From contig WSYC01000005.1 in assembly GCA_009773635.1 (NCBI GenBank), forward strand, positions 112,270-176,269: a stretch of DNA of 64,000 nt. Direction: 5' to 3'. This document shows positions 9,502 through 19,082 of the stretch, in pieces. The DNA is from Beijerinckiaceae bacterium. GTDB lineage: Bacteria > Pseudomonadota > Alphaproteobacteria > Rhizobiales > Beijerinckiaceae. The translations under genes and the position numbers were made by a program. The notes under the pieces were generated by a model. That model did no database searches, was not told the DNA's origin, and saw only the letters and a list, made by a program, of their open reading frames with translations. How positions within the stretch are numbered: position 1 is the first letter of the stretch; every line of letters begins with the position of its first letter.

Positions 9502-9900
9502 TCAGAACTCGCCTTCGACGACTTCGACGTTGAAGTTGATGGTGGAAGCATATTTCTTCCCCCAACGATCTGTTCCAAGAAGCTGAACAACTACTCGGTC
9601 ACGGCCGATCTTCAATGGGGACAACCGCACTGTTGTAATCGCAGTTTGTGTCTCGCCAAGGGAAAATCCGTCGATAATTCTGAATCCGTTTTTCGCATTC
9701 AGTGAACTGCCAATGTTGTATGAGCACCAGCGTTTCTTTTCTGATTTATTGAATCGAGACATTTTCCAATTCACGTCAACCGTGCAACCAGTACAGATTC
9801 TCGTTGAATCCGCGCGACACTTATCTGCCCATGCAACGCTTGATGAGGCTGTGACAGTCAGTGCTGCTGTTGCAGCGACGAAAATCCAATGCTTTTTCAT
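9502..9900 (-). CDS. Small exported cysteine-containing protein of unknown function (cassette gene)
   Basis: 132 residues from the ATG at 9900; the longer frame to 10152 merely shadows the LysR gene. An N-terminal signal peptide (MKKHWIFVAATAALTV, cleavage near AWA-DKC) is followed by a cysteine-rich stretch (C-x7-C-x2-C, then a further Cys in RWCSYNIG) and alternating hydrophobic strands such as FSLGETQTAITTVRLSPL and VVVQLLGTDRWG. That suggests a small disulfide-bonded beta-fold in the periplasm or outside. No family is recognised. It starts 22 bp after the LysR stop on the same strand and ends one base from the duplicated msrP tail. The AT-richer composition suggests recent acquisition. 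Confidence 0.65.
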   Translation of the reverse strand: MKKHWIFVAATAALTVTASSSVAWADKCRADSTRICTGCTVDVNWKMSRFNKSEKKRWCSYNIGSSLNAKNGFRIIDGFSLGETQTAITTVRLSPLKIGRDRVVVQLLGTDRWGKKYASTINFNVEVVEGEF

Positions 9901-9922
9901 TTTGAATCCCGCTTTAAAAAAT

Positions 9923-10813
9923 TCAATAAACCCAGCGCTGCGCCTTGCTGACGAGAAAATCCCTGAAAACCTGCACGCGCGCAACCTGTTTGAGCGCCTC
10001 GGGATAGACAAGGTAGCAATCGAGGTGCGGCATCGTCTCGCCCTGCAGCAACTGCACCAGCGGTGATGTCTGGTCGACCATGTAATCCGGCAGCACGGCG
10101 ATGCCCGCCCCGCCGGTTGCCGCGTGATGCAGCGCGGTGATCGAATTGACAACCAGCGCCGGCAGGCGCGGCTCCTTGCGTTCGCGCCCGGCGGTGCAGT
10201 GCCAGTTGATATCCTCGAGATAGCCCGGAATATCGCCGCCGAACGCGACCAGCCGGTGCTCGTCGAGATCGCCGATCACGCGCGGCGCGCCAAAGCGCTT
10301 CAGATAATCCGGTGACGCGTAGACATGAAAATGCACGGCGAACAGCCGTCGACGAATCAAATCCGCCTGCACTGGTGCGCGCAACCGCAGTGCGACATCG
10401 GCCTCGCGCATGGCCAGATCAAGCTCGTCATCGGTCAGGATGACCTGAAGCCGGATATCGGAATACATATCCAGAAACTCGGAGAGGCGCGGGGTCAGCC
10501 AATTGCCGCCAAGCGCGACATTCGCGGTGATTTTCAGCTCGCCATTGGGTTTTTCGCGGCTGTCGGAGAGGCTGGCGCGCGTCTGTTCGAGTTTGGTGAC
10601 GAGTTCACGTGCGGTGCGGAACAGCAGTTCGCCCTGTTCGGTCAGCACCAGCCCGCGGGCATGGCGATGGAACAGCGGCACGTCCAGTTCGCCCTCGAGC
10701 GCGGAAACCTGCCGGCTGACGGCGGATTGCGACAGGCCGAGGACCTCGCCGGCGCGGGTGAGGCTGCCGGCTTCTGCAGCGGCATAGAAGATCCTGACGC
10801 GATCCCAGTCCAC
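9923..10813 (-). CDS. LysR-family transcriptional regulator
   Basis: 296 residues, normal length. The N-terminal winged helix is clear (FYAAAEAGSLTRAGEVLGLS, then SAVSRQVSALEGELDVPLFHR), followed by the GLVLTEQGELLF linker helix and a periplasmic-binding-fold effector domain containing NVALGGNWLTPRLSEFLD. The effector and target genes are unknown. A candidate autoregulatory LysR box lies at 10866-10882. The last 60 bp of the gene recur at 9358-9417. Its original convergent neighbour was probably msrP. Confidence 0.88.
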   Translation of the reverse strand: MDWDRVRIFYAAAEAGSLTRAGEVLGLSQSAVSRQVSALEGELDVPLFHRHARGLVLTEQGELLFRTARELVTKLEQTRASLSDSREKPNGELKITANVALGGNWLTPRLSEFLDMYSDIRLQVILTDDELDLAMREADVALRLRAPVQADLIRRRLFAVHFHVYASPDYLKRFGAPRVIGDLDEHRLVAFGGDIPGYLEDINWHCTAGRERKEPRLPALVVNSITALHHAATGGAGIAVLPDYMVDQTSPLVQLLQGETMPHLDCYLVYPEALKQVARVQVFRDFLVSKAQRWVY

Positions 10814-10865
10814 GGTAGCTCCCCCGACGTTTCCAAACCCAAGGCTTCCAATTTCGGAAGTCAGT

Positions 10866-10882
10866 TATGCGGATTTAGCATA
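10866..10882. promoter_or_regulatory. Candidate LysR box upstream of the LysR-type gene
   Basis: TATGC-GGATTTA-GCATA is a 5-bp inverted repeat with a 7-bp spacer and contains the T-N11-A pattern of LysR boxes. It lies about 53 bp upstream of the regulator's start codon, where negative autoregulation would act. Confidence 0.5.
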
Positions 10883-10938
10883 GCACAGAGCGGATCGGGT
10901 TTGGCAACACCGTAGTTTCCACAACGCGGGGCGGCGCG

Positions 10939-11928
10939 TTACTCCGCGGCAATCTTGCCGGCTGCGTGCGTGGTCATGAAGCGTTCGGCTTCCAGTGCCG
11001 CCATGCAGCCGAGCCCGGCGGCGGTGACAGCCTGCCGGAACTGGTCATCGGCGACATCGCCGGCGGCAAAAACGCCGGGGACATTTGTCTGCGTCGTGCC
11101 GGGGATGACCTTGAGGTAGCCGGAATCCTTCATCTCCAGCTGGCCGGCGAAGAGGCCGGAGGCCGGCGCATGGCCGATGGCGACGAACACGCCATCGGTT
11201 TTCAGCTCTGTAACCGCGCCGGTCTTGACGTTCTTCACCTTCAGATGCGTGACGGAAAGCGGCCCCTCGGTGCCGCAGATTTCCTCGATCGCGCTGTCCC
11301 AGATCACCTCGACCTTCGGGTGGGCGAAGAGCCGGTCCTGCAGGATGCGCTCGGCCTTGAAACTGTCTCGACGGTGGATGACCCGGACCTTGCTCGCAAG
11401 ATTGGCGAGATAGAGCGCTTCCTCGACGGCGGAATTGCCGCCGCCGACCACAACAACCTCCTTGTTGCGGTAGAAAAACCCGTCGCAGGTCGCGCAGGCG
11501 GAAACGCCGAAGCCCTTGAACTTGTCTTCCGAGGGGATGCCGAGCCATTTGGCTTTCGCGCCGGTGGCGATGATCAGGGTGTCGCAGGTGTAGCGCACGC
11601 CATCATCCCCCGTGAGTGTGAAGGGGCGACGGGAGAGGTCGACGGCGCTGATGTGATCCGAGATCATTTCGGTGCCGACATGTTCCGCCTGCGCCTTCAT
11701 CTGCTCCATCAGCCAAGGACCCTGGATCGCCTCGGCGAAGCCGGGGTAATTCTCGACCTCGGTGGTGATCATGAGCTGCCCGCCCGGCTCGAAGCCCGAG
11801 ATCAGCAGCGGCTTCATCATCGCGCGCGCGGCATAGATCGCGGCGGTATAGCCGGCGGGGCCGGAGCCGATGATGATCACCTTGGCGTGGCGGGGCGGTT
11901 CTCCCTGGCGTTGTGCCTCTTGACTCAT
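10939..11928 (-). CDS. trxB: Thioredoxin-disulfide reductase
   Basis: 329 residues from the ATG at 11928 (a frame extending to 12132 overlaps the upstream gene and is not needed). The FAD-binding GSGPAGYTAA lies at residues 21-30, the redox-active pair C145-A-T-C148 in GVSACATCDGFFY, and the NADPH-binding VVGGGNSAVEEA after it. It reduces thioredoxin with NADPH in the cytoplasm. The start codon is 1 base after the stop of the ELM1-family gene, implying co-translation. A short N-terminal extension (SQEAQRQGEPPRH) precedes the domain. Confidence 0.95.
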   Translation of the reverse strand: MSQEAQRQGEPPRHAKVIIIGSGPAGYTAAIYAARAMMKPLLISGFEPGGQLMITTEVENYPGFAEAIQGPWLMEQMKAQAEHVGTEMISDHISAVDLSRRPFTLTGDDGVRYTCDTLIIATGAKAKWLGIPSEDKFKGFGVSACATCDGFFYRNKEVVVVGGGNSAVEEALYLANLASKVRVIHRRDSFKAERILQDRLFAHPKVEVIWDSAIEEICGTEGPLSVTHLKVKNVKTGAVTELKTDGVFVAIGHAPASGLFAGQLEMKDSGYLKVIPGTTQTNVPGVFAAGDVADDQFRQAVTAAGLGCMAALEAERFMTTHAAGKIAAE

Positions 11929-11929
11929 C

Positions 11930-12997
11930 TCAACTCTCCTTCGGCCGGGGGAGCGCCCCTCTGAATTCCTGATAGCGCCGCGCAAGCTCGATCGCGATCG
12001 CGGGCGTCGCATCCATAGGTTCATAGCTATAGGGATCGATGGCGCCAGAGAAGGGGCGGAGAACCCCCAACCCTTCAAGTCCACGCAAGAATTGATCGAT
12101 TTTCCGTGATCGGCCGGTCGCGCGGAAGACATGCACCGGTTTGCCGGTGGCGAGCGCCTCGCCGATCATGTTGACCGATTCCGCTGTCACCACCAACGCA
12201 TCCGCGTTGGCGAGCAGGGCGCGATAGGGGTTGTCGGCCAGGTTGTCAGGATTTCGGCCATCCCAGAACCAGCCGCCACTGGCCTCGATCCGCGTGCGGG
12301 CTGCCTCCGCCAATTCCGGTGGCGTGCGGCGCGAGGTGGTCGCCATGATGCCGACGCCGCTCTGCGCAAGGTGGCCGAGAACATCCCAGAAGCGGCGGAT
12401 ATCCGCGTCGGTGAAGTGGAAATCCTTGGAAGTGCCGCCGATCAACACCGCGACACGCGGGGTCCTGAGGGCGGCAATCGGTGCGGGCGGATCGGAGCGC
12501 AGGGCGGAAAGACTCTCCGGCGTGATCCGGTGCGGGGAGGTGAGGGTTGTCATCACGTTGTCCCCGCGCAGGCGATCGTGTTCCGGCACCCAGAGGAAAT
12601 CCGCGATGCCGGCGTCCGTGCGCGGATCTTTCAGAAAAACCGTGAAGGTCCGCCCGCCCGAAGCCCGCTTGATCGCAGGAAGATATGGCGCGGCCCGACG
12701 CCCGGAGGCAATCACGAGATCGGGAAACGGCGGTTGCAGCGGGCCTCCCGCCCGGCCGGGCGCCTCCGCAGGATCAAGGGCGAGAAAGGGCAACCGCCAG
12801 CTCAGCGGCATCAGCCAGGCCCATGGCGCACGCGGAGCAATCACTTTCTCGATCGGCTTCAACCCCAGCCGCTCGGCGATGCCGAGGCATTGGGCGAGAT
12901 CGCCGGCCTTGCCATCCGTCAGCACCCAGCAGGAAGTGCCGCCGAGGGAGGATCGGGCAAGGGCCAAGGCCGATGGTGGTGAGGGCGCAGCAGGCAA
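11930..12997 (-). CDS. ELM1/GtrOC1-family protein (DUF1022)
   Basis: 355 residues resembling the bacterial homologues of plant mitochondrial fission protein ELM1: the N-terminal CWVLTDGKAGDLAQCLGIAERLGL, a central PDLVIASGRRAAPYLPAIKR, RVAVLIGGTSKDFHF and a C-terminal glycosyltransferase-like ADALVVTAESVNMIGEALATGKPVHVF. The fold suggests a GT-B-type nucleotide-sugar enzyme, but no reaction is established for bacterial members. It is translationally linked to trxB downstream. A small inverted repeat (TTATGT-A-ACATAA, 13037-13049) lies upstream, between it and the Lrp gene. Confidence 0.78.
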   Translation of the reverse strand: MPAAPSPPSALALARSSLGGTSCWVLTDGKAGDLAQCLGIAERLGLKPIEKVIAPRAPWAWLMPLSWRLPFLALDPAEAPGRAGGPLQPPFPDLVIASGRRAAPYLPAIKRASGGRTFTVFLKDPRTDAGIADFLWVPEHDRLRGDNVMTTLTSPHRITPESLSALRSDPPAPIAALRTPRVAVLIGGTSKDFHFTDADIRRFWDVLGHLAQSGVGIMATTSRRTPPELAEAARTRIEASGGWFWDGRNPDNLADNPYRALLANADALVVTAESVNMIGEALATGKPVHVFRATGRSRKIDQFLRGLEGLGVLRPFSGAIDPYSYEPMDATPAIAIELARRYQEFRGALPRPKES

Positions 12998-13181
12998 GGG
13001 CGGTCTTCCGGTTCAGGCAGGCAGGTTCAAGCGGCTTTATGTAACATAAGACTTCGGGTTGCCGTTCTCGCGCAATTTCTATACGCCTCGCGGGGCGGTT
13101 ATTGTCCGCCACGATGCTGATGTCTACCGGGCAAGCCGGGGGCAGGGCACCGCGCCCCCGATTTTCATACCCGGTTGGTCT

Positions 13182-13658
13182 ATGCAGCGCACCCTCACCC
13201 TTGATGCCATCGACTGGAAGATCCTCGGCGAACTGCAGGCCGATGGCGCGCTCACCAATGTGGAACTGGCCCGAAGGGTGGGGCTCACACCGCCACCCTG
13301 CCTCCGGCGCGTTCATGCCTTGCGGGAGGCGGGCTATATCCAGGCCTACCGCGCGATTCTCGATGCGCCGCGGCTCGGATATTCCGTTGTGTGCTTTGCC
13401 TTCGTGCATCTTGCGAGTCAGGCGGAGAGCGATCTCGCGGCATTCCACGCCAAGGTTTCCGGCTGGAAGAGCGTGCGCGAATGCTGGACGCTCTCGGGTG
13501 ACTTCGATTTCCTGATGAAATGCGTCACCGAAGACCTGCCGAGCCTTCAGGCCTTCATCTCCGACATCACCGCGACGCCGAACGTGCGCAACGTGCGCAC
13601 GGCGCTGGCGCTCGGCAAGGTGAAAGACGAGGGCATGGTGCCGATTTCCAGAGGGTGA
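13182..13658 (+). CDS. Lrp/AsnC-family transcriptional regulator
   Basis: 158 residues from the ATG at 13182, the usual Lrp length; the frame continues upstream to 13059 without homology. The N-terminal HTH is seen in TLDAIDWKILGELQADGALTN and ARRVGLTPPPCLRRVHALREAGYI; a RAM-type ligand domain follows, with VRECWTLSGDFDFLMKCVTEDL. Such proteins sense amino acids. It is divergent from the ELM1-trxB pair. Confidence 0.9.
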   Translation: MQRTLTLDAIDWKILGELQADGALTNVELARRVGLTPPPCLRRVHALREAGYIQAYRAILDAPRLGYSVVCFAFVHLASQAESDLAAFHAKVSGWKSVRECWTLSGDFDFLMKCVTEDLPSLQAFISDITATPNVRNVRTALALGKVKDEGMVPISRG

Positions 13659-13662
13659 TGGC

Positions 13663-14154
13663 TCAGTTCAGCCCGCGCACGATCCAGTAGGCGAAGTTGC
13701 CGGTCAGCGCCTCGACGCGCCGCGGCTCGCTGTAGGGGCTTGGCAAGGCACCGCCGGAGGAGACCGGCGAGCGACCGGAGACAGGCTTGCGGGCGATGAT
13801 CGCGCCGCCGGCATCCAGTACCAGCGCCTCGCCCTCGATGGCATCCGGCATGGCCATGCCCCCGCCGAACCGGCCGCCGCGTACGCCGGGCTCGTTCGCG
13901 AGGAAGATTTCCGTGACCCGCACCACCAGCCGCGCGCCGGGCGGATAACCCTCGACAGGGTTACGGGCGAGTTCTCCGGCAAGTTGCCGGGGCAGGGTCT
14001 GGCGGATATGGCCGGCGATGGCGCCGACACCTTGCAGGTCAACCTGCACCGCGACGCGGCGCAGGGGAGCGGCACCGGCGGGAGAGGCCAGCAGCGCTGC
14101 TCCCGTCACGAGCGCGGCGGCGAGTTTAGCGGAACGCGACCTCGACGACCTCAT
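13663..14154 (-). CDS. Exported protein of unknown function
   Basis: 163 residues from the ATG at 14154, with a clear signal peptide (Arg/Ser/Lys-rich N-terminus, [17 protein letters not shown] core). The mature part has a conserved-looking [21 protein letters not shown] and a [16 protein letters not shown] strand, then a glycine-rich segment. No domain is recognised. The gene's first 29 bp overlap the 3' end of greA on the same strand, so it is probably expressed from the greA transcript. It converges on the Lrp gene with 4 bp between stops. Confidence 0.65.
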   Translation of the reverse strand: MRSSRSRSAKLAAALVTGAALLASPAGAAPLRRVAVQVDLQGVGAIAGHIRQTLPRQLAGELARNPVEGYPPGARLVVRVTEIFLANEPGVRGGRFGGGMAMPDAIEGEALVLDAGGAIIARKPVSGRSPVSSGGALPSPYSEPRRVEALTGNFAYWIVRGLN

Positions 14155-14599
14155 AGCTCTTGCCTCCACCCGGCGTGTTGACCTCGACGGTATCGCCGAC
14201 CGTCTTGCCGATCAGCGCCCGCGCGATCGGCGAGGAAATCGACACGCGGCCCGATTTCACGTCGGCTTCGAGATCGCCGACGATCTGATAGGATTTTTCT
14301 TCCTCGGTGTCCTCGTCAACGAGCTTCACCGTGGCGCCGAACTTGATCGTTTTACCCGTCAGTTTCGAGACCTCGATGATCTCGGCGCGCGAAATCATGC
14401 TCTCAAGCTCGACGATTCGCCCCTCATTGTGCGACTGCGCTTCCTTGGCCGAGGAATATTCGGCGTTCTCGCTGAGGTCGCCATGCGCGCGTGCTTCCTG
14501 AATCGCCAGGATGATCCGGGGGCGCTCCTCACCCTGACGGCGCTTGAGCTCGGCTTCCAGCATCTTGAAGCCGTTGGCGGTCATGGGAATGCGTTCCAT
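14126..14599 (-). CDS. greA: Transcription elongation factor GreA
   Basis: 157 residues, the standard GreA length. The N-terminal coiled coil is seen in [20 protein letters not shown] and [26 protein letters not shown], which contains the acidic tip (D-L-S-E-N-A-E-Y) that stimulates transcript cleavage in the RNA polymerase secondary channel. The C-terminal FKBP-like domain ends with [26 protein letters not shown] lies 8 bases before the ATG. The leader contains a strong hairpin (14622-14650). Confidence 0.96.
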   Translation of the reverse strand: MERIPMTANGFKMLEAELKRRQGEERPRIILAIQEARAHGDLSENAEYSSAKEAQSHNEGRIVELESMISRAEIIEVSKLTGKTIKFGATVKLVDEDTEEEKSYQIVGDLEADVKSGRVSISSPIARALIGKTVGDTVEVNTPGGGKSYEVVEVAFR

Positions 14600-14621
14600 G
14601 GCGCGATCTCCTTAAACACGT

Positions 14622-14689
14622 TCCCCGCCACGCGTTGCCGCCGGCGGGGATCTTCAAATTCGGCTCATCGTGCAGCGCACCCGCACGAT
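14622..14689. terminator. Two hairpins in the carB-greA spacer
   Basis: Stem TCCCCGCC / GGCGGGGA (14622-14629 with 14643-14650, 13-base loop) and stem ATCGTGC / GCACGAT (14667-14673 with 14683-14689, 9-base loop). Both are strong, but neither is followed by a T-run on either strand. They may be a Rho-assisted terminator for carB or a structured greA leader. Confidence 0.45.
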
Positions 14690-14730
14690 CATTTCCGAGT
14701 ATCCCGCAACTTGCGGTCGCGGGGATAACC

Positions 14731-17700
14731 TCAGGCGAAATATTCCTGCAACGCCCGGACTTCAAGATCACCGGCCGAATAAGCCCGAATCCCTTCCGCC
14801 GCCGCCATCGCCCCCGCCAAGGTGGTATAATATGGCACCTTGTGCAAGAGGGCTGCCCGACGAAGCGAGCGGCTGTCCGAGAGCGCCTGCGCACCCTCGG
14901 TTGTATTGAACACCAGCTGGATGCCGCCGTTCTTGATGGCATCGACGATGTGCGGCCGGCCTTCGAGCACCTTGTTGATGCGCTCGCAGGGCACGCCATG
15001 CTCGATGAGATAGCGCTGCGTGCCGGAGGTGGCGACGATCTGGAAGCCGAGCCCGGTCAGCATCCGCATCGTCGGCAGGATGCGCTCCTTGTCGTCGTCA
15101 CGCATCGACACGAACACCTTGCCGGAGGTCGGCACCTTGGTGCCGCCGCCGAGCTGGCTCTTCGCGAAGGCGACGCCGAAGCTGCGATCAAGCCCGATGA
15201 CCTCGCCGGTCGAGCGCATTTCAGGCCCGAGAACCGTATCGACACCGGGGAAGCGCGCGAAGGGGAACACCGCTTCCTTGACGCCGACATGATTGAGAAC
15301 TTTGGCCTTGAGGCCGAAGCTCGCAAGGCTTTCGCCCGCCATGATGCGGGAGGCGATCTTGGCGATGGGTTCGCCGATGACCTTGGCGACGAAGGGCACC
15401 GTCCGCGAGGCGCGCGGGTTCACTTCCAGCACGTAGATCGTGCCGTTCTGGATCGCGTATTGCACGTTCATGAGGCCGCCGACGCCAAGGCCGAGTGCCA
15501 TTTCGCGCGTCTGGCGTTCGAGCTCGGCCAGCACATCCGGCTGGAGCGAGCGCGGCGGCAGCGAGCAGGCCGAATCGCCGGAATGGATGCCAGCTTCCTC
15601 GATATGCTCCATGATGCCGCAGACGAAGGTGTCCTTGCCATCGCAGAGGCAATCGACATCAACCTCGATCGCATCCGCGAGGTAGCGGTCGAAGAGCAGC
15701 GGGTTCTTGCCGAGCACGGTGTTGATCTGCCCGGTCTTGTCGTTCGGGTAACGTGACTTCACATCCGAGGGGATGAGCGAGGGCAGGGTGCCCAGGAGGT
15801 AATCGTCGAAGCTCTCGCGCTCGCGGATGATCGCCATCGCGCGTCCGCCGAGCACGTAGGACGGGCGGACGACGAAGGGGAAGCCGAGATCGGCGGCAAC
15901 AAGGCGTGCCTGCTCCACCGAATAGGCAATGCCGTTCTTCGGCTGCTTGAGCTGAAGCTTGTCAAGGAGGCGCTTGAAGCGATCACGATCTTCCGCAAGG
16001 TCAATCGCATCGGGCGATGTCCCGAGGATCGGCACCCGCGCCGCTTCGAGCGCGGCGGCGAGCTTCAGCGGCGTCTGCCCGCCGAACTGCACGATGGCGC
16101 CATGGAGCGTGCCGTTCTCGCGCTCCTTGTCCATGATTTCGAGCACGTCCTCTTCGGTGAGCGGCTCGAAATAGAGGCGGTTTGCCGTATCATAATCGGT
16201 TGAAACCGTCTCGGGGTTGCAGTTGATCATGATGGTTTCGTAAGCAGCATCCTTCAGCGCGAAGGCGGCATGGCAGCAGCAGTAATCGAACTCGATGCCC
16301 TGCCCGATGCGGTTCGGACCACCGCCAAGGATGACGATCTTCTTCTTGTCCGTCGGGCGGGATTCGTCGACCAGCGTGCCGGCGAACGGCGGTGCGTAGG
16401 TCGAGTACATATAGGCGGTGGGCGAGGCGAATTCCGCCGCGCAAGTGTCGATGCGCTTGAAGGCCGGGCGGACGCCGAGTGCCTGCCGCTTTTCGCGCAC
16501 GGTCTCGGGTTCGATGCCGGTCAGGCTGGCGAGGCGCTTGTCGGAGAAGCCCATCGCCTTCACCGCCCGGAAGTTGCCGGCGTCCTTCGGCAGGCCATGC
16601 GCTTTCACGCGCATTTCCATGTCGATGATCTCGCGCAGGCGATCAAGGAACCACGGATCGATCTTGCAGGAGGCGTGGATTTCCTCATTCGAGAACCCAA
16701 GGCGCATCGCCTGGCCGACCTTGAGGATGCGGTCCGCCATCGGTGTGCCGATCGCGGCACGGATGGCGTTCTTGTCGTCGCCCTTGCCGAGACCCTCGAT
16801 CTCGATTTCGTCAAGGCCATCAAGCCCGGTTTCGAGGGAGCGCAGCGCCTTCTGGAGGCTCTCATTGAAGGTGCGGCCGATGGCCATCGATTCGCCGACC
16901 GATTTCATCGAGGTCGTCAGCACGCCGAAGTTCGGATCGGTGGAAGGGAATTTCTCGAAGGCGAAGCGCGGGATTTTCGTAACGACGTAGTCGATCGTCG
17001 GTTCGAACGAGGCCGGGGTCGCACCAGCGGTGATATCGTTGTCGATCTCGTCGAGCGTGTAGCCGACCGCCAGCTTCGCCGCGACCTTCGCAATCGGGAA
17101 GCCGGTGGCCTTCGAGGCCAGCGCTGAGGAGCGCGACACGCGCGGGTTCATTTCGATCACGATCATCCGGCCCGTCGCCGGGTCGACCGCGAATTGCACG
17201 TTTGAGCCGCCGGTCTCGACGCCGATCTCGCGCAAAACCGCGAGGCTCGCATCCCGCATGATCTGGTATTCCTTGTCCGTCAGCGTCAGCGCCGGCGCAA
17301 CGGTGATACTGTCGCCGGTATGGACGCCCATCGGGTCGAAATTCTCGATCGAGCAGACGATGATGCAGTTGTCGTGTCTGTCGCGGACAACCTCCATCTC
17401 GTATTCTTTCCAGCCGAGAACGCTTTCCTCGATCAGGACTTCCGAGGTCGGGGAGGCGTCAATGCCGCGCTCGACGATCTCGATGAATTCGCCCTTGTTA
17501 TAGGCAATGCCGCCGCCAGTGCCGCCCATGGTGAAGGACGGGCGGATGATGGCGGGCAGCCCGATATCATCGAGGCAATCGAGCGCGGCGCCGAGCGTCT
17601 TGACGTGGTGGGATTTCGGCGTTTCCAGCCCGATCTTCGTCATGGCCTCGCGGAAGCGCTCGCGATCTTCGGCCTTGTCGATGGCATCGGCGGTAGCCCC

Positions 17701-18069
17701 GATCATTTCAACGTCGTGCTTGGCGAGTGCGCCCATCTTCTGGAGCGAGAGCGCGCAGTTGAGCGCGGTCTGTCCGCCCATGGTCGGCAGCAGCGCGAAT
17801 TTCATGCCCTTCGGGGTCTTCGGCCGTTCCTTGGCGATGATCTTCTCGACAACCTCGGGCGTGATCGGCTCGACATAGGTCGCATCCGCCAGTTCCGGGT
17901 CGGTCATGATCGTGGCTGGGTTCGAGTTCACCAGAACGATGCGGTAGCCCTCGGCTTTGAGCGCCTTGACGGCCTGGGTGCCGGAATAGTCAAATTCGCA
18001 GGCCTGTCCGATGACGATCGGCCCCGCGCCGATGATCATGATGGTGTGGATATCCTGACGTTTGGGCAT
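14731..18069 (-). CDS. carB: Carbamoyl-phosphate synthase large subunit
   Basis: 1112 residues from the ATG at 18069; an open frame continues to 19005 but is only non-coding read-through. The protein shows the duplicated ATP-grasp architecture: [19 protein letters not shown] in the first half and the matching [19 protein letters not shown] in the second, each followed by PETVSTD-like and GGQT segments, and an MGS-like allosteric domain at the C-terminus ([18 protein letters not shown]). It makes carbamoyl phosphate for arginine and pyrimidines together with CarA, whose gene lies 3.8 kb away on the same strand, not adjacent. Divergent from lemA. Confidence 0.97.
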   Translation of the reverse strand: MPKRQDIHTIMIIGAGPIVIGQACEFDYSGTQAVKALKAEGYRIVLVNSNPATIMTDPELADATYVEPITPEVVEKIIAKERPKTPKGMKFALLPTMGGQTALNCALSLQKMGALAKHDVEMIGATADAIDKAEDRERFREAMTKIGLETPKSHHVKTLGAALDCLDDIGLPAIIRPSFTMGGTGGGIAYNKGEFIEIVERGIDASPTSEVLIEESVLGWKEYEMEVVRDRHDNCIIVCSIENFDPMGVHTGDSITVAPALTLTDKEYQIMRDASLAVLREIGVETGGSNVQFAVDPATGRMIVIEMNPRVSRSSALASKATGFPIAKVAAKLAVGYTLDEIDNDITAGATPASFEPTIDYVVTKIPRFAFEKFPSTDPNFGVLTTSMKSVGESMAIGRTFNESLQKALRSLETGLDGLDEIEIEGLGKGDDKNAIRAAIGTPMADRILKVGQAMRLGFSNEEIHASCKIDPWFLDRLREIIDMEMRVKAHGLPKDAGNFRAVKAMGFSDKRLASLTGIEPETVREKRQALGVRPAFKRIDTCAAEFASPTAYMYSTYAPPFAGTLVDESRPTDKKKIVILGGGPNRIGQGIEFDYCCCHAAFALKDAAYETIMINCNPETVSTDYDTANRLYFEPLTEEDVLEIMDKERENGTLHGAIVQFGGQTPLKLAAALEAARVPILGTSPDAIDLAEDRDRFKRLLDKLQLKQPKNGIAYSVEQARLVAADLGFPFVVRPSYVLGGRAMAIIRERESFDDYLLGTLPSLIPSDVKSRYPNDKTGQINTVLGKNPLLFDRYLADAIEVDVDCLCDGKDTFVCGIMEHIEEAGIHSGDSACSLPPRSLQPDVLAELERQTREMALGLGVGGLMNVQYAIQNGTIYVLEVNPRASRTVPFVAKVIGEPIAKIASRIMAGESLASFGLKAKVLNHVGVKEAVFPFARFPGVDTVLGPEMRSTGEVIGLDRSFGVAFAKSQLGGGTKVPTSGKVFVSMRDDDKERILPTMRMLTGLGFQIVATSGTQRYLIEHGVPCERINKVLEGRPHIVDAIKNGGIQLVFNTTEGAQALSDSRSLRRAALLHKVPYYTTLAGAMAAAEGIRAYSAGDLEVRALQEYFA

Positions 18070-18318
18070 GGGTTCCGGCCATTTTTTGCGCGACCCGACC
18101 GAACCCGGGCTGCGCCTGATGCAGAGCGGGGGGTGGATCGCGGATTTGACGTGCTGAAGGCTCGCTATAGACAAGCGAACCTCTTGCGACAAGGCAAAAG
18201 ACTTCCAATCTATCGATCGCGTCCACAGGGCATTGTGATCTCGTGCATCACCCATTAGTTTAGGGGGGCCGGCATAAACCCGGCCATGCGTCAATCGTGC
18301 GGGAAAAGGAATACCGCT

Positions 18319-18876
18319 ATGGGATGGGTTGTTCTCGGGCTGCTCGTGGTTCTCGCGCTGTGGCTGCTCGCCAGCTACAACGGCCTCGTGTCGATGAACC
18401 AGCGCGCCAATCAGGCTTTCGCGGATATCGATGTGCAGCTCAAGCAGCGGCATGACCTCATCCCGAACCTCGTCGAAACCGTCAAGGGTTACGCAACCCA
18501 CGAAAAAGATACGCTGGATGCCGTCATCAAGGCGCGCAACACCGCGATATCGGCGCATGGACCAGAAGCGCAGGCCGAAGCCGAAAAGGGGCTCTCCGGC
18601 GCGCTTGGCCGGTTGATCGCGCTCTCCGAAGCCTATCCGGACCTCAAGGCCAACACCAACTTCCTCGACCTGCAGGCCCAGCTCGGCAATATCGAGGACA
18701 AGCTCGCCGCCGCCCGCCGCTTCTTCAACAGCGCTGTCGGCGAATTCAATGCGGCGACGCAGGCGATCCCCGGCGTGTTCTTCGCCCGCAGTCTGGGCTT
18801 CGTGCAGCGCGCCTTCTTCGATGTCGGCGAAACCGCGCGGGCCCAGCTCGACAAGGCACCGGACGTCAAGTTCTGA
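18319..18876 (+). CDS. lemA: LemA family protein
   Basis: 185 residues from the ATG at 18319, with GGAAAAGGA upstream. One N-terminal membrane helix ([19 protein letters not shown]) is followed by the conserved [20 protein letters not shown] and [19 protein letters not shown], then a long helical region ending [20 protein letters not shown]. LemA proteins are inner-membrane with a periplasmic helical bundle; their biochemical role is uncertain, but they are often encoded next to HtpX-type proteases, as here. Confidence 0.92.
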   Translation: MGWVVLGLLVVLALWLLASYNGLVSMNQRANQAFADIDVQLKQRHDLIPNLVETVKGYATHEKDTLDAVIKARNTAISAHGPEAQAEAEKGLSGALGRLIALSEAYPDLKANTNFLDLQAQLGNIEDKLAAARRFFNSAVGEFNAATQAIPGVFFARSLGFVQRAFFDVGETARAQLDKAPDVKF

Positions 18877-18971
18877 GGGAGGCTTTTCATTTGCCGCTGC
18901 CGCGGCGCCCCTCGCATAAGCTCGGACGGCCATTCGGCCTTGCCTTCGCTGCGCTACGGGTTTTTCTTCCT

Positions 18972-19039
18972 GTGAAACCTCATCGGTTTCACGAGATCCT
19001 CGCATAAGCCAGGCCCGGTATCATTGCGCCCGTTCGGGC
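18972..19039. repeat. Hairpins in the lemA-M48 spacer
   Basis: GTGAAACC-TCATC-GGTTTCAC (18972-18992) and GCCCG-TT-CGGGC (19028-19039) are perfect stems in the 206-bp spacer between lemA and the M48 gene. The same spacer repeats the phrase CCTCGCATAAGC. They may stabilise or partly terminate the lemA transcript. Confidence 0.4.
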
Positions 19040-19082
19040 TATGTTGCAGAGGCTAGTTGACCTCTTTCTGGGAGAACGCCTG

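Noticed and set aside
18070..19005. N-terminal extension of CarB giving a 1424-residue protein
   Set aside because: The extension runs opposite lemA, and the CarB domain begins normally at the ATG at 18069.
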